Origin: Croceivirga sp.
Lineage (GTDB): Bacteria; Bacteroidota; Bacteroidia; Flavobacteriales; Flavobacteriaceae
DNA: 64,000 bases
NCBI GenBank assembly: GCA_028281025.1
Contig: JANQKR010000016.1
Location: 62,001-126,000, forward strand
Direction: 5' to 3'
This document shows positions 41,126 through 51,515 of the stretch, piece after piece. The notes under the pieces were generated by a model that did no database searches, had not been told where the DNA came from, and was given only the letters and a program-made list of their open reading frames with translations. Position 1 is the first letter of the stretch. The number at the start of each line of letters is the position of its first letter. A program made the position numbers and the translations under genes.

Positions 41126-42565
41126 TTATCCCTCTTTTTGATCACCAGGTTTTTTTGTGGGCACATCTGTTGGTGTTTCCTCCGAGGTGGAAGGGATATC
41201 TTTCCCCTTTAAGTACTCTGGAAGCTGCATCCCTGCCATGTTGAACATTTCCTGCAATGGAGGAACGGATTTATACATCCCCGAAATGAAATTGGCAGTG
41301 GAATTTTTTCCATCCTCGGTTTTTGCTCCGGAATCCCAAACGGTAACTTTATCAATTTTGATGTTCTTGATTGCCTCGGCCTGTTTTTCAACCAATTCGG
41401 GAAGTTTGTCGGCAATCAACAGCAATGCGGCATCCTTTGGATTGTCCCCGGCCGCTTTTACTATTTTATCCAAACCTTCGGCTTGCTTGGTCAGTACCTC
41501 AAAAATACCTTTTGCCTCAGCCTCAGCTTTGAAAAGAATTGCATCGGCCTCACCCTTCGCCCTTCTACGAATCATTTCAGCTTCTGCCTCAGCCTCAATT
41601 TCTACTTTTTGCTTGTCAATTTCCGCAGGAACCACCACATCTGCCATTTGTGAGCTTCGCTCGCGTTCCGCCCTGGCGTTCTCAGCTTCACGTTCTGCTG
41701 AATACGACTCTTCCAATGCTTTTGCTGCCTGTACCTTTTCCGAAGCGGTGGCCGTTCGTTCTGCCTCTGCTTCGCGCTGACGTCGTAATGACTCCGAGTT
41801 CGCAATATCAATCTTGGCCAGATTCTCCCCTTCCACAGCTTTGGCATTTGCCGCTGCTACTTGGGAACGTTCATCTTGTAACGCATTGGCCTCGCCAATG
41901 GCACCATCCCTATTTTTCTCTGCCACGGATTTTCGTGCTGCATTAATGGCATGTGCTGCAGCCTCCTTACCCAATGCTTCGATATACCCCGACTCATCCA
42001 CAATATCCGTTATGTTAACATTGATAAGCTTTAACCCAACCTTTTTCAATTCGGACTCGACACTGGAAGAAATATTGGACAAAAACTTGTCCCTGTCAGA
42101 ATTGATTTCTTCTATGTCCATGGAAGCCACTACCAAACGTAACTGACCAAAAATGATTTCTTTGGCCAATTCCTGTACTTCGGGTAGGCCCAGACCCAAT
42201 AAACGTTCTGCAGCATTTTGCATGACCCCGGGTTCCGTGGAGATACCAATGGTAAATCGTGAAGGTACGTTTACTCGGATGTTCTGACGGCTCAAGGCAT
42301 TGGTCAAATCAACTTCGATGGAAATTGGGGTAAGATCCAAAAACTCATAATTCTGGATTACGGGCCAAACAAAAGCAGCACCGCCATGAATACATTTAGC
42401 CGAGTTTCCGGAACCTACCTTTCCATAAACAACAAGTATTCTATCCGAAGGACAACGTTTATATCTTCTGATGAAGGAGATGATAATGATAAAAAAGAAT
42501 AGTATGGCGAAGCCTATGGCCAACAAAGTGGCCCCTCCACCCAATTGCATTGGAAGTGTAATCAT
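41126..42565 (-). CDS. Flotillin-like SPFH-domain protein
   Basis: 479 residues: an N-terminal membrane segment (GGATLLAIGFAILFFFIIIISFI), an SPFH domain (about 35-215, KCIHGGAAFVWPVIQNYEFLDLTPISIEVDLTNALSRQNIRVNVPSRFTIGIS) and a long coiled coil rich in Ala/Glu/Arg (about 220-370), then a tail with FISGMYKSVPPLQEMFNMAGM as in flotillins. Such proteins scaffold membrane microdomains. It lies 5 bases after an NfeD-like gene, the standard pairing. Why it sits within the biotin gene run is unclear. Confidence 0.94.
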   Translation of the reverse strand: MITLPMQLGGGATLLAIGFAILFFFIIIISFIRRYKRCPSDRILVVYGKVGSGNSAKCIHGGAAFVWPVIQNYEFLDLTPISIEVDLTNALSRQNIRVNVPSRFTIGISTEPGVMQNAAERLLGLGLPEVQELAKEIIFGQLRLVVASMDIEEINSDRDKFLSNISSSVESELKKVGLKLINVNITDIVDESGYIEALGKEAAAHAINAARKSVAEKNRDGAIGEANALQDERSQVAAANAKAVEGENLAKIDIANSESLRRQREAEAERTATASEKVQAAKALEESYSAEREAENARAERERSSQMADVVVPAEIDKQKVEIEAEAEAEMIRRRAKGEADAILFKAEAEAKGIFEVLTKQAEGLDKIVKAAGDNPKDAALLLIADKLPELVEKQAEAIKNIKIDKVTVWDSGAKTEDGKNSTANFISGMYKSVPPLQEMFNMAGMQLPEYLKGKDIPSTSEETPTDVPTKKPGDQKEG

Positions 42566-42570
42566 GGTTA

Positions 42571-43146
42571 TTACTTATTCAAAAGGTTAACAATTAATAT
42601 TCCAGTATCGGTTACCTCATGTACTTTAACAACATTTCCTTGAACCAAATCCTTATCCTCGTCCGTCAAGGCCTGTAATTCGCGTAAGGTCCCTTGTACA
42701 TTTACGCTAACTTTGCCAATTCTACTTCGGTTGGCACCTACGGTTAGGTATACCTCTCCAATTTGGTCTTTTGCATTTTTTAAATTTAACGTGCCACTGC
42801 TTTGAAGTTTTGCCAAATAATAGAACAATGACGCCATGGCAAACATCATCAACAGACCACTGATCACGGAAATGAAAATGGTCAAGCCCGTGGATAACCC
42901 GTTATCGATACAGGCCAATCCCGACCAACCAAAAATAGTCAAAAAGCCCATGAGGTTCTTAAAGGAAAGAAATTGAAAACCAATCCCGGTATCCCCAGCA
43001 ATATCCGCATCCACATCCCCTAAGTCCTCAACATCACCACCCATAAGGGTCATTACAATTAGAACCAATAAAATAACAGACCCAAGAATGGCTACTATCC
43101 AATATATTTTTTCAAAAAATGTCAAAGCAGCAAACCAGTTTTCCAT
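42571..43146 (-). CDS. NfeD-like membrane protein, flotillin partner
   Basis: 191 residues. Helices at about 12-35 (IYWIVAILGSVILLVLIVMTLM), 60-80 and 85-115 (TIFISVISGLLMMFAMASLFYYLAKL), with an acidic DVEDLGDVDADIAGD loop between, then a C-terminal OB-fold-like domain (NAKDQIGEVYLTVGANRSRIGKVSVNVQGTLRELQAL). This is the YqiJ/NfeD type found directly upstream of flotillin genes. Located 70 bases after the ketoacyl synthase stop. Confidence 0.85.
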   Translation of the reverse strand: MENWFAALTFFEKIYWIVAILGSVILLVLIVMTLMGGDVEDLGDVDADIAGDTGIGFQFLSFKNLMGFLTIFGWSGLACIDNGLSTGLTIFISVISGLLMMFAMASLFYYLAKLQSSGTLNLKNAKDQIGEVYLTVGANRSRIGKVSVNVQGTLRELQALTDEDKDLVQGNVVKVHEVTDTGILIVNLLNK

Positions 43147-43216
43147 GGCAATAGAGTTTTAAGGTTTTTCGTAGTAGAGATGTTTAAGATAAGACTTTGT
43201 TCAACATCATTCAACA

Positions 43217-44386
43217 TCATCTGGAAAGTAAAACTGATACCGCATTGCCCCCAAATCCCACGGCATTGACCAAAATCCTTTCAAATCGTTTTGGTACATT
43301 GGAATAGGTCAAAAAAGGAACGGGTATTGCCATTTGATAATGCAACATTAAACAGGCCATTTCAATGCTCAACATTCCCGATGCTCCAAAAGTGTGGCCT
43401 ATTTTCCATTTGTTGGTAGTCATAAAAGGGACTTGCTTTCCAAATATCCGATGTACGGCTTCTATCTCGGACAGATCCCCCTTTATTGTTCCCGGGCTAT
43501 GCATCACAATCGCATCGATCTCTTGCGGGGAAATATCACCCATGGCCATTTTCATGGAATCCTGAAAGCATTTGGCATCCGAGGAAAGGGAGACATTATG
43601 CTCCAATAACTCGGTGGCATAACCTATTCCAATGATTTTGGCCAAAGAATTGCTTGGTGACCCCTTTTCCAAACAAGCCATGGCCGCACCTTCACCCAGT
43701 ACCATGGTATTACTTTTCTTTTTAACGTCCATGGCACTGCACGGATAGGTCCGCTTTGCGTTGGAGTAAATTTTTAGTGCCTGCATCTGGGCCACGGTAA
43801 AAGAAGTCAATGGTGCTTCACTTCCACCAACCAAAAACTTATCCGCCATTCCGCTTTGCAACCATGCCACCCCATTCAACAGGGCATGCAACGCTGTGGA
43901 GCAGGTAATGGAATGTGAAATCACGGGGCCTGCTGTCTGCAAATCATGGGCCACCCAAGAAGAGATATTGCCCAGGGTGGTTGTAGGGGAGGTCAGTGTT
44001 GAGACCTTTCCGGTATTTTTAAACTCATCATGGAAAGCTTCAAACAAAGCCGTTGCGCCCCGGGATGAACCTATATTTATTCCAAAACTTGGCCGTTCCG
44101 CAGCATCGGAACACCAAGTTGTTTGTTTCAACACCTTTCTTGAGGTATAAATGGAAAACAGTACGGATTCATCCAAGTCCTTGTATTTGGAATCTGATTC
44201 ACGAAGGTTGCGAATGGCCTCTTTTTCAGGATGGGGCAATTCGCCAACCCATACTTTTTTACCGTTGAGCTCCCTTTCCTGTAAAAGGTGATCGGAACTT
44301 TGATAGGTTTCCCAGATGGATTTGGGAGTTGACCCAAGTGCCGAAAGTGATGAGATGGCAACAATGGAAATAGGTTCTTTGAGCAT
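43217..44386 (-). CDS. Beta-ketoacyl synthase-like protein in the biotin locus
   Basis: 389 residues of thiolase fold. The active-site Cys162 stands in SHSITCSTALHALL; the two histidines are in VMHSPGTIKGD and NKWKIGHTFGASG, so the catalytic triad of condensing enzymes is complete although the usual HGTGT motif reads HSPGT. It starts one base after bioA ends, hence cotranscribed with it. In a biotin operon such a synthase is likely to serve pimeloyl-thioester formation; no bioC, bioH or bioW is seen in the window. ATG at 44386. Confidence 0.88.
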   Translation of the reverse strand: MLKEPISIVAISSLSALGSTPKSIWETYQSSDHLLQERELNGKKVWVGELPHPEKEAIRNLRESDSKYKDLDESVLFSIYTSRKVLKQTTWCSDAAERPSFGINIGSSRGATALFEAFHDEFKNTGKVSTLTSPTTTLGNISSWVAHDLQTAGPVISHSITCSTALHALLNGVAWLQSGMADKFLVGGSEAPLTSFTVAQMQALKIYSNAKRTYPCSAMDVKKKSNTMVLGEGAAMACLEKGSPSNSLAKIIGIGYATELLEHNVSLSSDAKCFQDSMKMAMGDISPQEIDAIVMHSPGTIKGDLSEIEAVHRIFGKQVPFMTTNKWKIGHTFGASGMLSIEMACLMLHYQMAIPVPFLTYSNVPKRFERILVNAVGFGGNAVSVLLSR

Positions 44387-44387
44387 A

Positions 44388-45653
44388 CTAAACGATTTCC
44401 AATACTTCTTCTATGGCCTTATAAACCAAGGCCAGATCCTGTTCCGTTATGATGTAGGGCGGGAGTACGTAGATGGTATTTCCCAAAGGCCTTAGTACCA
44501 CCCCCCTATCCAAAAATAATTGATATAGCCTATCCCTTAGGCTCCCATATCTGTCTGTTGTCACCTCCAAATCCAAAGCAAGGATGACCCCCATGGTACG
44601 AACTTCCCTTACTTTTTGGTGTTGCTCGATTTTTGATTTGAACCCTTGGTGGGATTGTCCTATAAAACCAATGTTTTGCGCAATGCTTTCAGAAGCAAGC
44701 AAATCCATTGCCGCTATGGCCGCCGCACAACCAATGGGGTGGGCACTGTAGGTATGGGCATGGAAAAACCCTTTGGCCACATTATCGCTTAAAAAAGCGG
44801 CAAAGACCTCTTCCGTTGTACTGGTAATACTCAAAGGAAACATCCCTGCGGTAAGGGCTTTGCTCAAACAAATGATATCTGGTTTTTGTACCAGGTGATC
44901 ACTGGCAAAATTCCTTCCCGTTTTTCCAAAGCCGGTCATGATCTCGTCCGCAATACAAAGGACATCATGCTTATGCAAACATTCCAACAGCGCATCCAAC
45001 CCTTGTGCCGAGTGAAACTTCATCCCTGCCGCCCCTTGAACCAAGGGCTCAAAGACAAAAGCAGCCACCGCATGTTCTTTACAAATGCCTTCAACCTCGC
45101 GCAGGAGGGCCTCACTATTGTCTGCCTTGGGTGTTGGAATTCGCACTACCTTCAACAAAAAATCCTCAAAAGGACCATTATAGGAAGAAAGTCCGGATGC
45201 GCTCATGGCTCCAAACGTATCTCCATGAAAACCATTTTCAAAAGCAATAAGGGTATCCCTTTTTTCACCTTTATTGAAAAAGAACTGAAGTGCCATTTTA
45301 ATGGCCGCCTCAACAGCTGTGGACCCGTTATCGTTGAAAAAAATGCGCCTTTGATTATCCGGAAGTATTGCCAATAGTTTTTCAGAAAGTTCAACGGCCG
45401 GCCCATGGGTAAAACCGCTGAACATGACAAAATCCAATTTTTGCATCTGCTGGTGCATTGCAGCAACAATGTGCTCATTTCCATGACCATACATTGCTGA
45501 ATACCAGGATGCTATCCCATCTATATATGATTTGCCCTCGTCATCCCAAATACGGGCTCCCTTGGCTTTAACAATGGCAAGTGGAGGTGCGGCCGTCTTG
45601 TGTTGTGTTAATGGATGCCAAAGGTATTTTTGATCCTTCGCAATTAAACTCAA
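44388..45653 (-). CDS. bioA: Adenosylmethionine--8-amino-7-oxononanoate aminotransferase
   Basis: 421 residues, class-III PLP aminotransferase. KYLWHPLTQHKTAAPPL is the characteristic opening. The pyridoxal region includes GFHGDTFGAMSAS, the DEIMTGFGKTGR acidic motif and the Schiff-base Lys in CLSKALTAGMFPL. It converts KAPA to DAPA with SAM as amino donor. The start is TTG at 45653 (MSLIAKDQKYLW...). The gap from the GT90 gene upstream is 54 bases. Confidence 0.97.
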   Translation of the reverse strand: MSLIAKDQKYLWHPLTQHKTAAPPLAIVKAKGARIWDDEGKSYIDGIASWYSAMYGHGNEHIVAAMHQQMQKLDFVMFSGFTHGPAVELSEKLLAILPDNQRRIFFNDNGSTAVEAAIKMALQFFFNKGEKRDTLIAFENGFHGDTFGAMSASGLSSYNGPFEDFLLKVVRIPTPKADNSEALLREVEGICKEHAVAAFVFEPLVQGAAGMKFHSAQGLDALLECLHKHDVLCIADEIMTGFGKTGRNFASDHLVQKPDIICLSKALTAGMFPLSITSTTEEVFAAFLSDNVAKGFFHAHTYSAHPIGCAAAIAAMDLLASESIAQNIGFIGQSHQGFKSKIEQHQKVREVRTMGVILALDLEVTTDRYGSLRDRLYQLFLDRGVVLRPLGNTIYVLPPYIITEQDLALVYKAIEEVLEIV

Positions 45654-45707
45654 GTCCCTTTTTTTTGAAAGAACAAAAATAAAGGTAAACCATCACATTA
45701 CCTTATT

Positions 45708-46685
45708 TCAATACCATTTTGAGAACAAAGGATCCAATTGCCCACTTTTTGCAAAGTATTTGTCCATGACCAAAAGACATAGTGCTTTTTCCAACTTGGG
45801 ATCCCTAAATTTGCTAACGTAGGCGTTGGCATTTTTGATGATGTTTTGGGCTTCATCCTTATTCCTTAGGTAATAGTTCAGCTGTTCTTCAAGGTCACTG
45901 TAATCCTCCTTAAGGGGAATGTAATGGACATTGGGCCGTAATCTCCCCTCCATAAACCACGTTTCATATTTGGGCGGTGGCATCACTGCAATGGAGTTGG
46001 AACTCATAACCCACTTTAGGTTGCTCGCTACGTCATTGCCCTCCTGGCACCAGACAAATTTGTATTTTAAATGATCGTTTATGGTGATTTTATCCTTCAA
46101 CCATTCGTCATGTTTGGTCCCTGAATTTATCTGACCCAAATCACACATGGGATGCCCAAAGTACATTCGTAAAAACTCACGTCTATGTTCCTGCTTCACA
46201 CTTGCCCTTCCTATCAATACATCCTTTTTTCTTGAATAGGGGATACGATCGTTGGTAAACGTATAGTGACGCACCTTATTGAATTTGAACAGGACCGAAT
46301 TTTCATTGTTCCCCAGGATAGGGCGACTTTTGACCAAGGTGGGTGCCAAGGGTATTTGGGTAACATCCCCAAATTGATACCGAAACTTTAGCATGTCCGG
46401 AAAATATCTGGTGAACTCAATTAGATCAAAGTAATAGGTTTTGTTTTTTTTGGGCAACTTTAAATCCCCAATGGCCTGGGCATCCCCAGGAACTTTAAAG
46501 GGGACATCCATCTTGTTGTAATACGAAAGCCTGGTCTCCAGGAGTTCCCTGTCCAAAGTGCCCATTGAGTCCATAAGCCTTTCCCGGGACCTTTTATCCC
46601 CTAGGCGTCTAAGCCCTTCCATTAGGGAACCCTTGGCATAATAAAAAAGCTTAATGTTTTTATGTGTCCAAGGGTTTCTAATCAT
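45708..46685 (-). CDS. GT90/CAP10-like glycosyltransferase
   Basis: 325 residues resembling glycosyltransferase family 90 (LPS-modifying, CAP10-like): LIGRASVKQEHRREFLRMYFGHPMCDLGQ, ITINDHLKYKFVWCQEGNDVASNLKWVMSSNSIAVMPPPKYETWFMEGRLRPNVHYIPLKEDYSDLEEQLNYYL is the typical block, with the conserved E-G-ND and W-M-SNS residues. It probably adds a sugar to a surface polysaccharide or LPS. It has no link to biotin and lies between bioD (22-base gap) and bioA, an inserted function within the operon. Confidence 0.85.
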   Translation of the reverse strand: MIRNPWTHKNIKLFYYAKGSLMEGLRRLGDKRSRERLMDSMGTLDRELLETRLSYYNKMDVPFKVPGDAQAIGDLKLPKKNKTYYFDLIEFTRYFPDMLKFRYQFGDVTQIPLAPTLVKSRPILGNNENSVLFKFNKVRHYTFTNDRIPYSRKKDVLIGRASVKQEHRREFLRMYFGHPMCDLGQINSGTKHDEWLKDKITINDHLKYKFVWCQEGNDVASNLKWVMSSNSIAVMPPPKYETWFMEGRLRPNVHYIPLKEDYSDLEEQLNYYLRNKDEAQNIIKNANAYVSKFRDPKLEKALCLLVMDKYFAKSGQLDPLFSKWY

Positions 46686-46707
46686 TTTTGGTTGGGGATG
46701 GGTTTAA

Positions 46708-47322
46708 TTAGAAGGATTGTAGGGTACCTTTGAATTTTTGGGCATATCCATGAATTGTCGCCTTGTCAAATTCAGGTTCTTCATCAATCCTTCCAAGGAA
46801 TATGACTTTGGTCTTTTTTAAGATAATGCTTTCGGTTGTTGGGTGCTCATCCCCACTAAAAATGATTCCTACCTTGAATCCCTTTTGTTCAAGGGCATTG
46901 ATGGTCAACAAAGAATGGTTGATGCTTCCCAGGTAGTGGCGGGAAACCACCACAACCTTATATTCCGGTTTGATCAAATCCAATATCGTTTCCTCATCAT
47001 TTAAGGGAACCAATAGGCCCCCTGCCCCTTCAATGACCAGATGGTTATCCGTTTTGGGTTCCAAAATCGTATTTAAATCGATTGTGACCCCATCGATCTC
47101 GGCGGCCGCATGTGGACTCATTGGGGTGTTTAGGGCATAATTATTGGGATGAATGACCGATTTTGAATTGGAAATCATTTCCTTGACCTTATGGCTGTCA
47201 CCATAATGGAGATCCCCAGCTTGAACAGGTTTCCAATAGTCCGCTTCCAAAGCTTCCGTTAGGATCGCAGATGCTATGGTCTTTCCAACATCCGTGGATA
47301 TTCCAGTGATAAATAGTTTCAT
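46708..47322 (-). CDS. bioD: Dethiobiotin synthase
   Basis: 204 residues. P-loop FITGISTDVGKTIAS at the start, KPVQAGD substrate loop and VIEGAGGLLVPLND Walker B region define BioD, which closes the ureido ring of DAPA with CO2 and ATP. Slightly shorter than the common 220-230. It overlaps the DUF2007 gene by 4 bases. Confidence 0.96.
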   Translation of the reverse strand: MKLFITGISTDVGKTIASAILTEALEADYWKPVQAGDLHYGDSHKVKEMISNSKSVIHPNNYALNTPMSPHAAAEIDGVTIDLNTILEPKTDNHLVIEGAGGLLVPLNDEETILDLIKPEYKVVVVSRHYLGSINHSLLTINALEQKGFKVGIIFSGDEHPTTESIILKKTKVIFLGRIDEEPEFDKATIHGYAQKFKGTLQSF

Positions 47323-47705
47323 TTTATACTTTTTGATAAGAAGTTACAATTGTCGCAACGGTACTTTTTGGGTTCAAAAAAAGGAAAAAGTTTGTACAAA
47401 ATGTTGTTTCTAAGATAAATGACCTCCAACTGTTTTCTGCCACATATTTTGCAGGCCACCAAATTTCCTTCCTCATCGGTCACATAGGATTTTAGTTGTT
47501 TGTAGATGGCTATGGCCTTTTCTTTATCGGATTCATAAACCTGAAGTTTCACCCCGCCTATCGCGTCACTGATCAACGGATCTGTATTAACGGTATTTTC
47601 ATCACGAAGAAAAACCGGAATACCTTCTGACTCCAGCTTTCCCTTTAAAATCTGAATATCGGCAGGATAGGTAGAGGAGGTAATTGTATAAAACTCATTC
47701 TTCAT
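47319..47705 (-). CDS. DUF2007 protein with zinc ribbon
   Basis: 128 residues. The first 70 match DUF2007 (FYTITSSTYPADIQILKGKLESEGIPVFLRDEN... GGVKLQVYESDKEKAIAIYKQ), a small alpha-beta domain linked to PII-like signalling proteins. The second half has two CxxC pairs (CKIC and CDNC) separated by a hydrophobic stretch, a likely zinc ribbon. Overlaps bioF by 11 bases and bioD by 4, so fully embedded in the operon. Role in biotin synthesis unproven. Confidence 0.82.
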   Translation of the reverse strand: MKNEFYTITSSTYPADIQILKGKLESEGIPVFLRDENTVNTDPLISDAIGGVKLQVYESDKEKAIAIYKQLKSYVTDEEGNLVACKICGRKQLEVIYLRNNILYKLFPFFEPKKYRCDNCNFLSKSIK

Positions 47706-48855
47706 TCAACATGTGTTTTTTTACCATTGTCAGTACGCTTTCCATTTCATTCCTGGTATTAAAAGCGTGCAAACAAAACCGCAACCGTTCTTCACCTTGG
47801 GGAACTGTAGGGTTCAGTATGGGACGTACATCAAATCCGGCTTCCTTCAAAACGGATGAAAGCCTTTTCGTTTGGTCGTTCCCTCCAATCCTACAGACTT
47901 GAACCGCAGAACTACTTTCCGAAAAATACATATTTAATCCCTTTTGGACTACCAAGGATTTAAAATAGCCTATGTTAGCGGTAAGTGCCTGCTGGCGTTG
48001 TCTTCCCTGTTCAGAATCAAAAAATCGGTATGCCGCCCATATCGTTGCCAAGGTATGTAGGGGAAGGGCGGTAGTGTATATAAAACTTCTGCAGAAGTTG
48101 ATAAGAAAATCCCTTAAACCAGGATTCCCCAATATAACGGCCCCATGGGTACCCAGCGCTTTTCCAAAAGTGATAATTCGGGCAAATACGTTGTCCTCAA
48201 GTCCAAGTGTATTCATCAACCCTTTACCATAAATCCCCATGGCATGGGCCTCGTCCACCACTAAAAGCGCTCCATTATCCACAACGAGCGCTGCGAATTC
48301 GGCAAGGTTGGGAGAGTCCCCATCCATGGAGAAAACAGATTCCGTGACCACATAGATGGTGGGGTTTTTACCATGTACCTTTCTACTGCGCTTTAGATGC
48401 GACGCCAGATCCCCCAGGGAATTATGTTTGAACTTATAGGATTTGGAAGGGCCCAATTTGATACCATCCCTAATACTGGCATGGCAATACTCATCATATA
48501 AAACAATATCCCCCCGTTGCGGAACGGAGGAAAAGAAACCCAGATTGGCATCATAACCCGAATTGAATATCAAAGCTGCAGGCGAACGGTGAAATGAAGA
48601 AATGAAATCCTCCAGTTCCCCATAAAACCCATGGTTGCCCGATAATAACCGTGACCCTGTAGCCCCATTTTGAAAAGGTTGTAACCTGGCAACCTGCTCA
48701 TTGGCCATTTCAGCAATCCTCTTTTCCCTGGAAAATCCGAGATAGTCATTGGATGAAAAGTCGACCAAATCCGATATTGGAGAAAGTGTTCGAAAGGCAT
48801 TTCCCTTACGGCGCTTCTCTAATTTCCCTTCCAGGTTCAAAGGTAATTTTGCCAT
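47695..48855 (-). CDS. bioF: 8-amino-7-oxononanoate synthase
   Basis: 386 residues, alpha-oxoamine synthase family: DFSSNDYLGFSREKRI, GATGSRLLSGNHGFYGELEDFIS, VTESVFSMDGDSPNL, VVDEAHAMGIYG and the Schiff-base Lys in ITFGKALGTHGAVILG. It condenses pimeloyl thioester with alanine. First gene of the biotin run; its ATG is 26 bases from the divergent GNAT gene, so both promoters overlap coding sequence. Confidence 0.96.
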   Translation of the reverse strand: MAKLPLNLEGKLEKRRKGNAFRTLSPISDLVDFSSNDYLGFSREKRIAEMANEQVARLQPFQNGATGSRLLSGNHGFYGELEDFISSFHRSPAALIFNSGYDANLGFFSSVPQRGDIVLYDEYCHASIRDGIKLGPSKSYKFKHNSLGDLASHLKRSRKVHGKNPTIYVVTESVFSMDGDSPNLAEFAALVVDNGALLVVDEAHAMGIYGKGLMNTLGLEDNVFARIITFGKALGTHGAVILGNPGLRDFLINFCRSFIYTTALPLHTLATIWAAYRFFDSEQGRQRQQALTANIGYFKSLVVQKGLNMYFSESSSAVQVCRIGGNDQTKRLSSVLKEAGFDVRPILNPTVPQGEERLRFCLHAFNTRNEMESVLTMVKKHMLNEE

Positions 48856-48881
48856 TTTCCAAAAGTACTATCTTTAAAACA

Positions 48882-49412
48882 ATGATTGTATATAAACAGA
48901 CCGATACGGAAGGGGAAATAAGACAAATTCTTACCCTGCAAGCGTCCAACCTTCCCCGGAACCTTACTGCCACGGAAATACGCACAGAGGGGTTTTTGAC
49001 CGTGGAACACACCTTTGATCTGTTGGTCAAAATGAACGCGGTATTCCCCCATACCATTGCGTTGCATAATGAAAAAGTTATAGGTTATGCGCTTTCCATG
49101 CATCCTCAATTTAGACTGGAAATCGACATTCTTAGATCGATGTTCCTTAAAATTCGGAATTTGGTGCCGGATACATTGGACTATTTGGTCATGGGGCAAA
49201 TCTGCATTGCAAGAACACATCGGGGGCAAGGGGTGTTCAGGGGCCTTTATGAGCACATGAAAACCTTTACCAGTGGAGAATTTGACGCCATTATCACAGA
49301 AGTGGATGCCAAAAACAACCGTTCCCTAAATGCCCATAGGGCCATAGGGTTTAAGGAACTTCATCGATATATGGCGGATGGAAGGGAGTGGTCCCTGATC
49401 ATTCTTAAATGA
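48882..49412 (+). CDS. GNAT-family N-acetyltransferase
   Basis: 176 residues from the ATG at 48882; the longer frame from 48753 runs through bioF antisense. The GNAT core is visible in YLVMGQICIARTHRGQGVFRGLYEHMKTF (acetyl-CoA loop RGQGVFR) and AIITEVDAKNNRSLNAHRAIGFKELHRY. Acceptor unknown. A TTG-N17-TATCTTTA promoter-like pair (48849-48876) ends 5 bases before the ATG, which would make a nearly leaderless message. Confidence 0.9.
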   Translation: MIVYKQTDTEGEIRQILTLQASNLPRNLTATEIRTEGFLTVEHTFDLLVKMNAVFPHTIALHNEKVIGYALSMHPQFRLEIDILRSMFLKIRNLVPDTLDYLVMGQICIARTHRGQGVFRGLYEHMKTFTSGEFDAIITEVDAKNNRSLNAHRAIGFKELHRYMADGREWSLIILK

Positions 49413-49413
49413 A

Positions 49414-49436
49414 AAAGCCACTAAAAAAGTGGCTTT
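49414..49436. terminator. Bidirectional stem-loop between GNAT gene and atpC
   Basis: Stem AAAGCCACT/AGTGGCTTT (49414-49422 with 49428-49436) with an A5 loop. It follows the GNAT stop directly and lies 33 bases past the atpC stop; flanking T-runs on both strands are short. Confidence 0.65.
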
Positions 49437-49469
49437 CATTTCAATACTATAGTAAAAAAATAATCCTAC

Positions 49470-49748
49470 CTAATCTGCCAGGACGATTACCTTGTTATCC
49501 TTCATCTCTACCGTTCCACTGGAAATGGACAACACGGTTTCACCATTTGCCCCTTTGGAAAACTTGGCTTGAAATTCTTCCTCGATTTCTATATTCCCCT
49601 GGACTTTGACCTTTCCTTCCTGCAAAAGCGAAACGATAGGTGCGTGGTTGGTCAACATTTGAAATTCACCATTTACGCCAGGAACGGTTACCGAGGTTAC
49701 CTCACCTGCGAACAACGTGGCTTCCGGGGATACAATTTCTAAATACAT
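49470..49748 (-). CDS. atpC: ATP synthase F1 epsilon subunit
   Basis: 92 residues, only the N-terminal beta-sandwich (MYLEIVSPEATLFAGEVTSVTVPGVNGEFQMLTNHAPIVSLLQEGKVKV). The C-terminal helical hairpin of the usual 130-140-residue subunit is missing, as is normal in Bacteroidota. It couples the central stalk to the c ring. It follows atpD by 86 bases. Confidence 0.95.
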   Translation of the reverse strand: MYLEIVSPEATLFAGEVTSVTVPGVNGEFQMLTNHAPIVSLLQEGKVKVQGNIEIEEEFQAKFSKGANGETVLSISSGTVEMKDNKVIVLAD

Positions 49749-49834
49749 CTTTCTAAGTTAGACGTTGGAAGGTGGAAGTTGGAAGTCCTTTGAAAACTAA
49801 ACCTTGGACCCTTAATTACCAGCCCTTCACTGAA

Positions 49835-51355
<1,521 letters not shown>

Positions 51356-51407
51356 TCAATTTGTTTGATTCCCTGTGTAGGAGCGTACACTATCTTTTTT
51401 TCGGGCG

Positions 51408-51415
51408 CAAAGATA
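51408..51415 (-). promoter_or_regulatory. Bacteroidota -7 box of atpDC
   Basis: Minus strand TATCTTTG fits TAnnTTTG, 64 bases before the atpD ATG. No clear TTG at -33. Confidence 0.5.
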
Positions 51416-51462
51416 GGATTTTCCATCTTTTAAAAGAAACTTCACCCCTTGTTTTTTGGCAT

Positions 51463-51487
51463 AAAAAAAGAGCCGGATTTGGCTCTT
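51463..51487 (-). terminator. Rho-independent terminator of the TonB receptor gene
   Basis: Stem AAGAGCC/GGCTCTT (51468-51474 with 51481-51487) followed by a T-run on the minus strand (plus 51463-51469), 28 bases past the receptor stop. Confidence 0.88.
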
Positions 51488-51515
51488 CTTTTAATGTTCC
51501 TTCGTTCTAACTTTC

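Noticed and set aside
41157-41780. 207-codon plus-strand frame antisense to the flotillin gene
   Set aside because: Low-complexity Ser/Ala composition mirrors the Ala/Glu-rich coiled coil on the real strand.
43201-43220. Tandem 10-base repeat TCAACATCAT at the end of the ketoacyl synthase gene
   Set aside because: Only two units; could be chance, overlaps the stop codon, and no CRISPR-like spacing exists here or elsewhere in the window.
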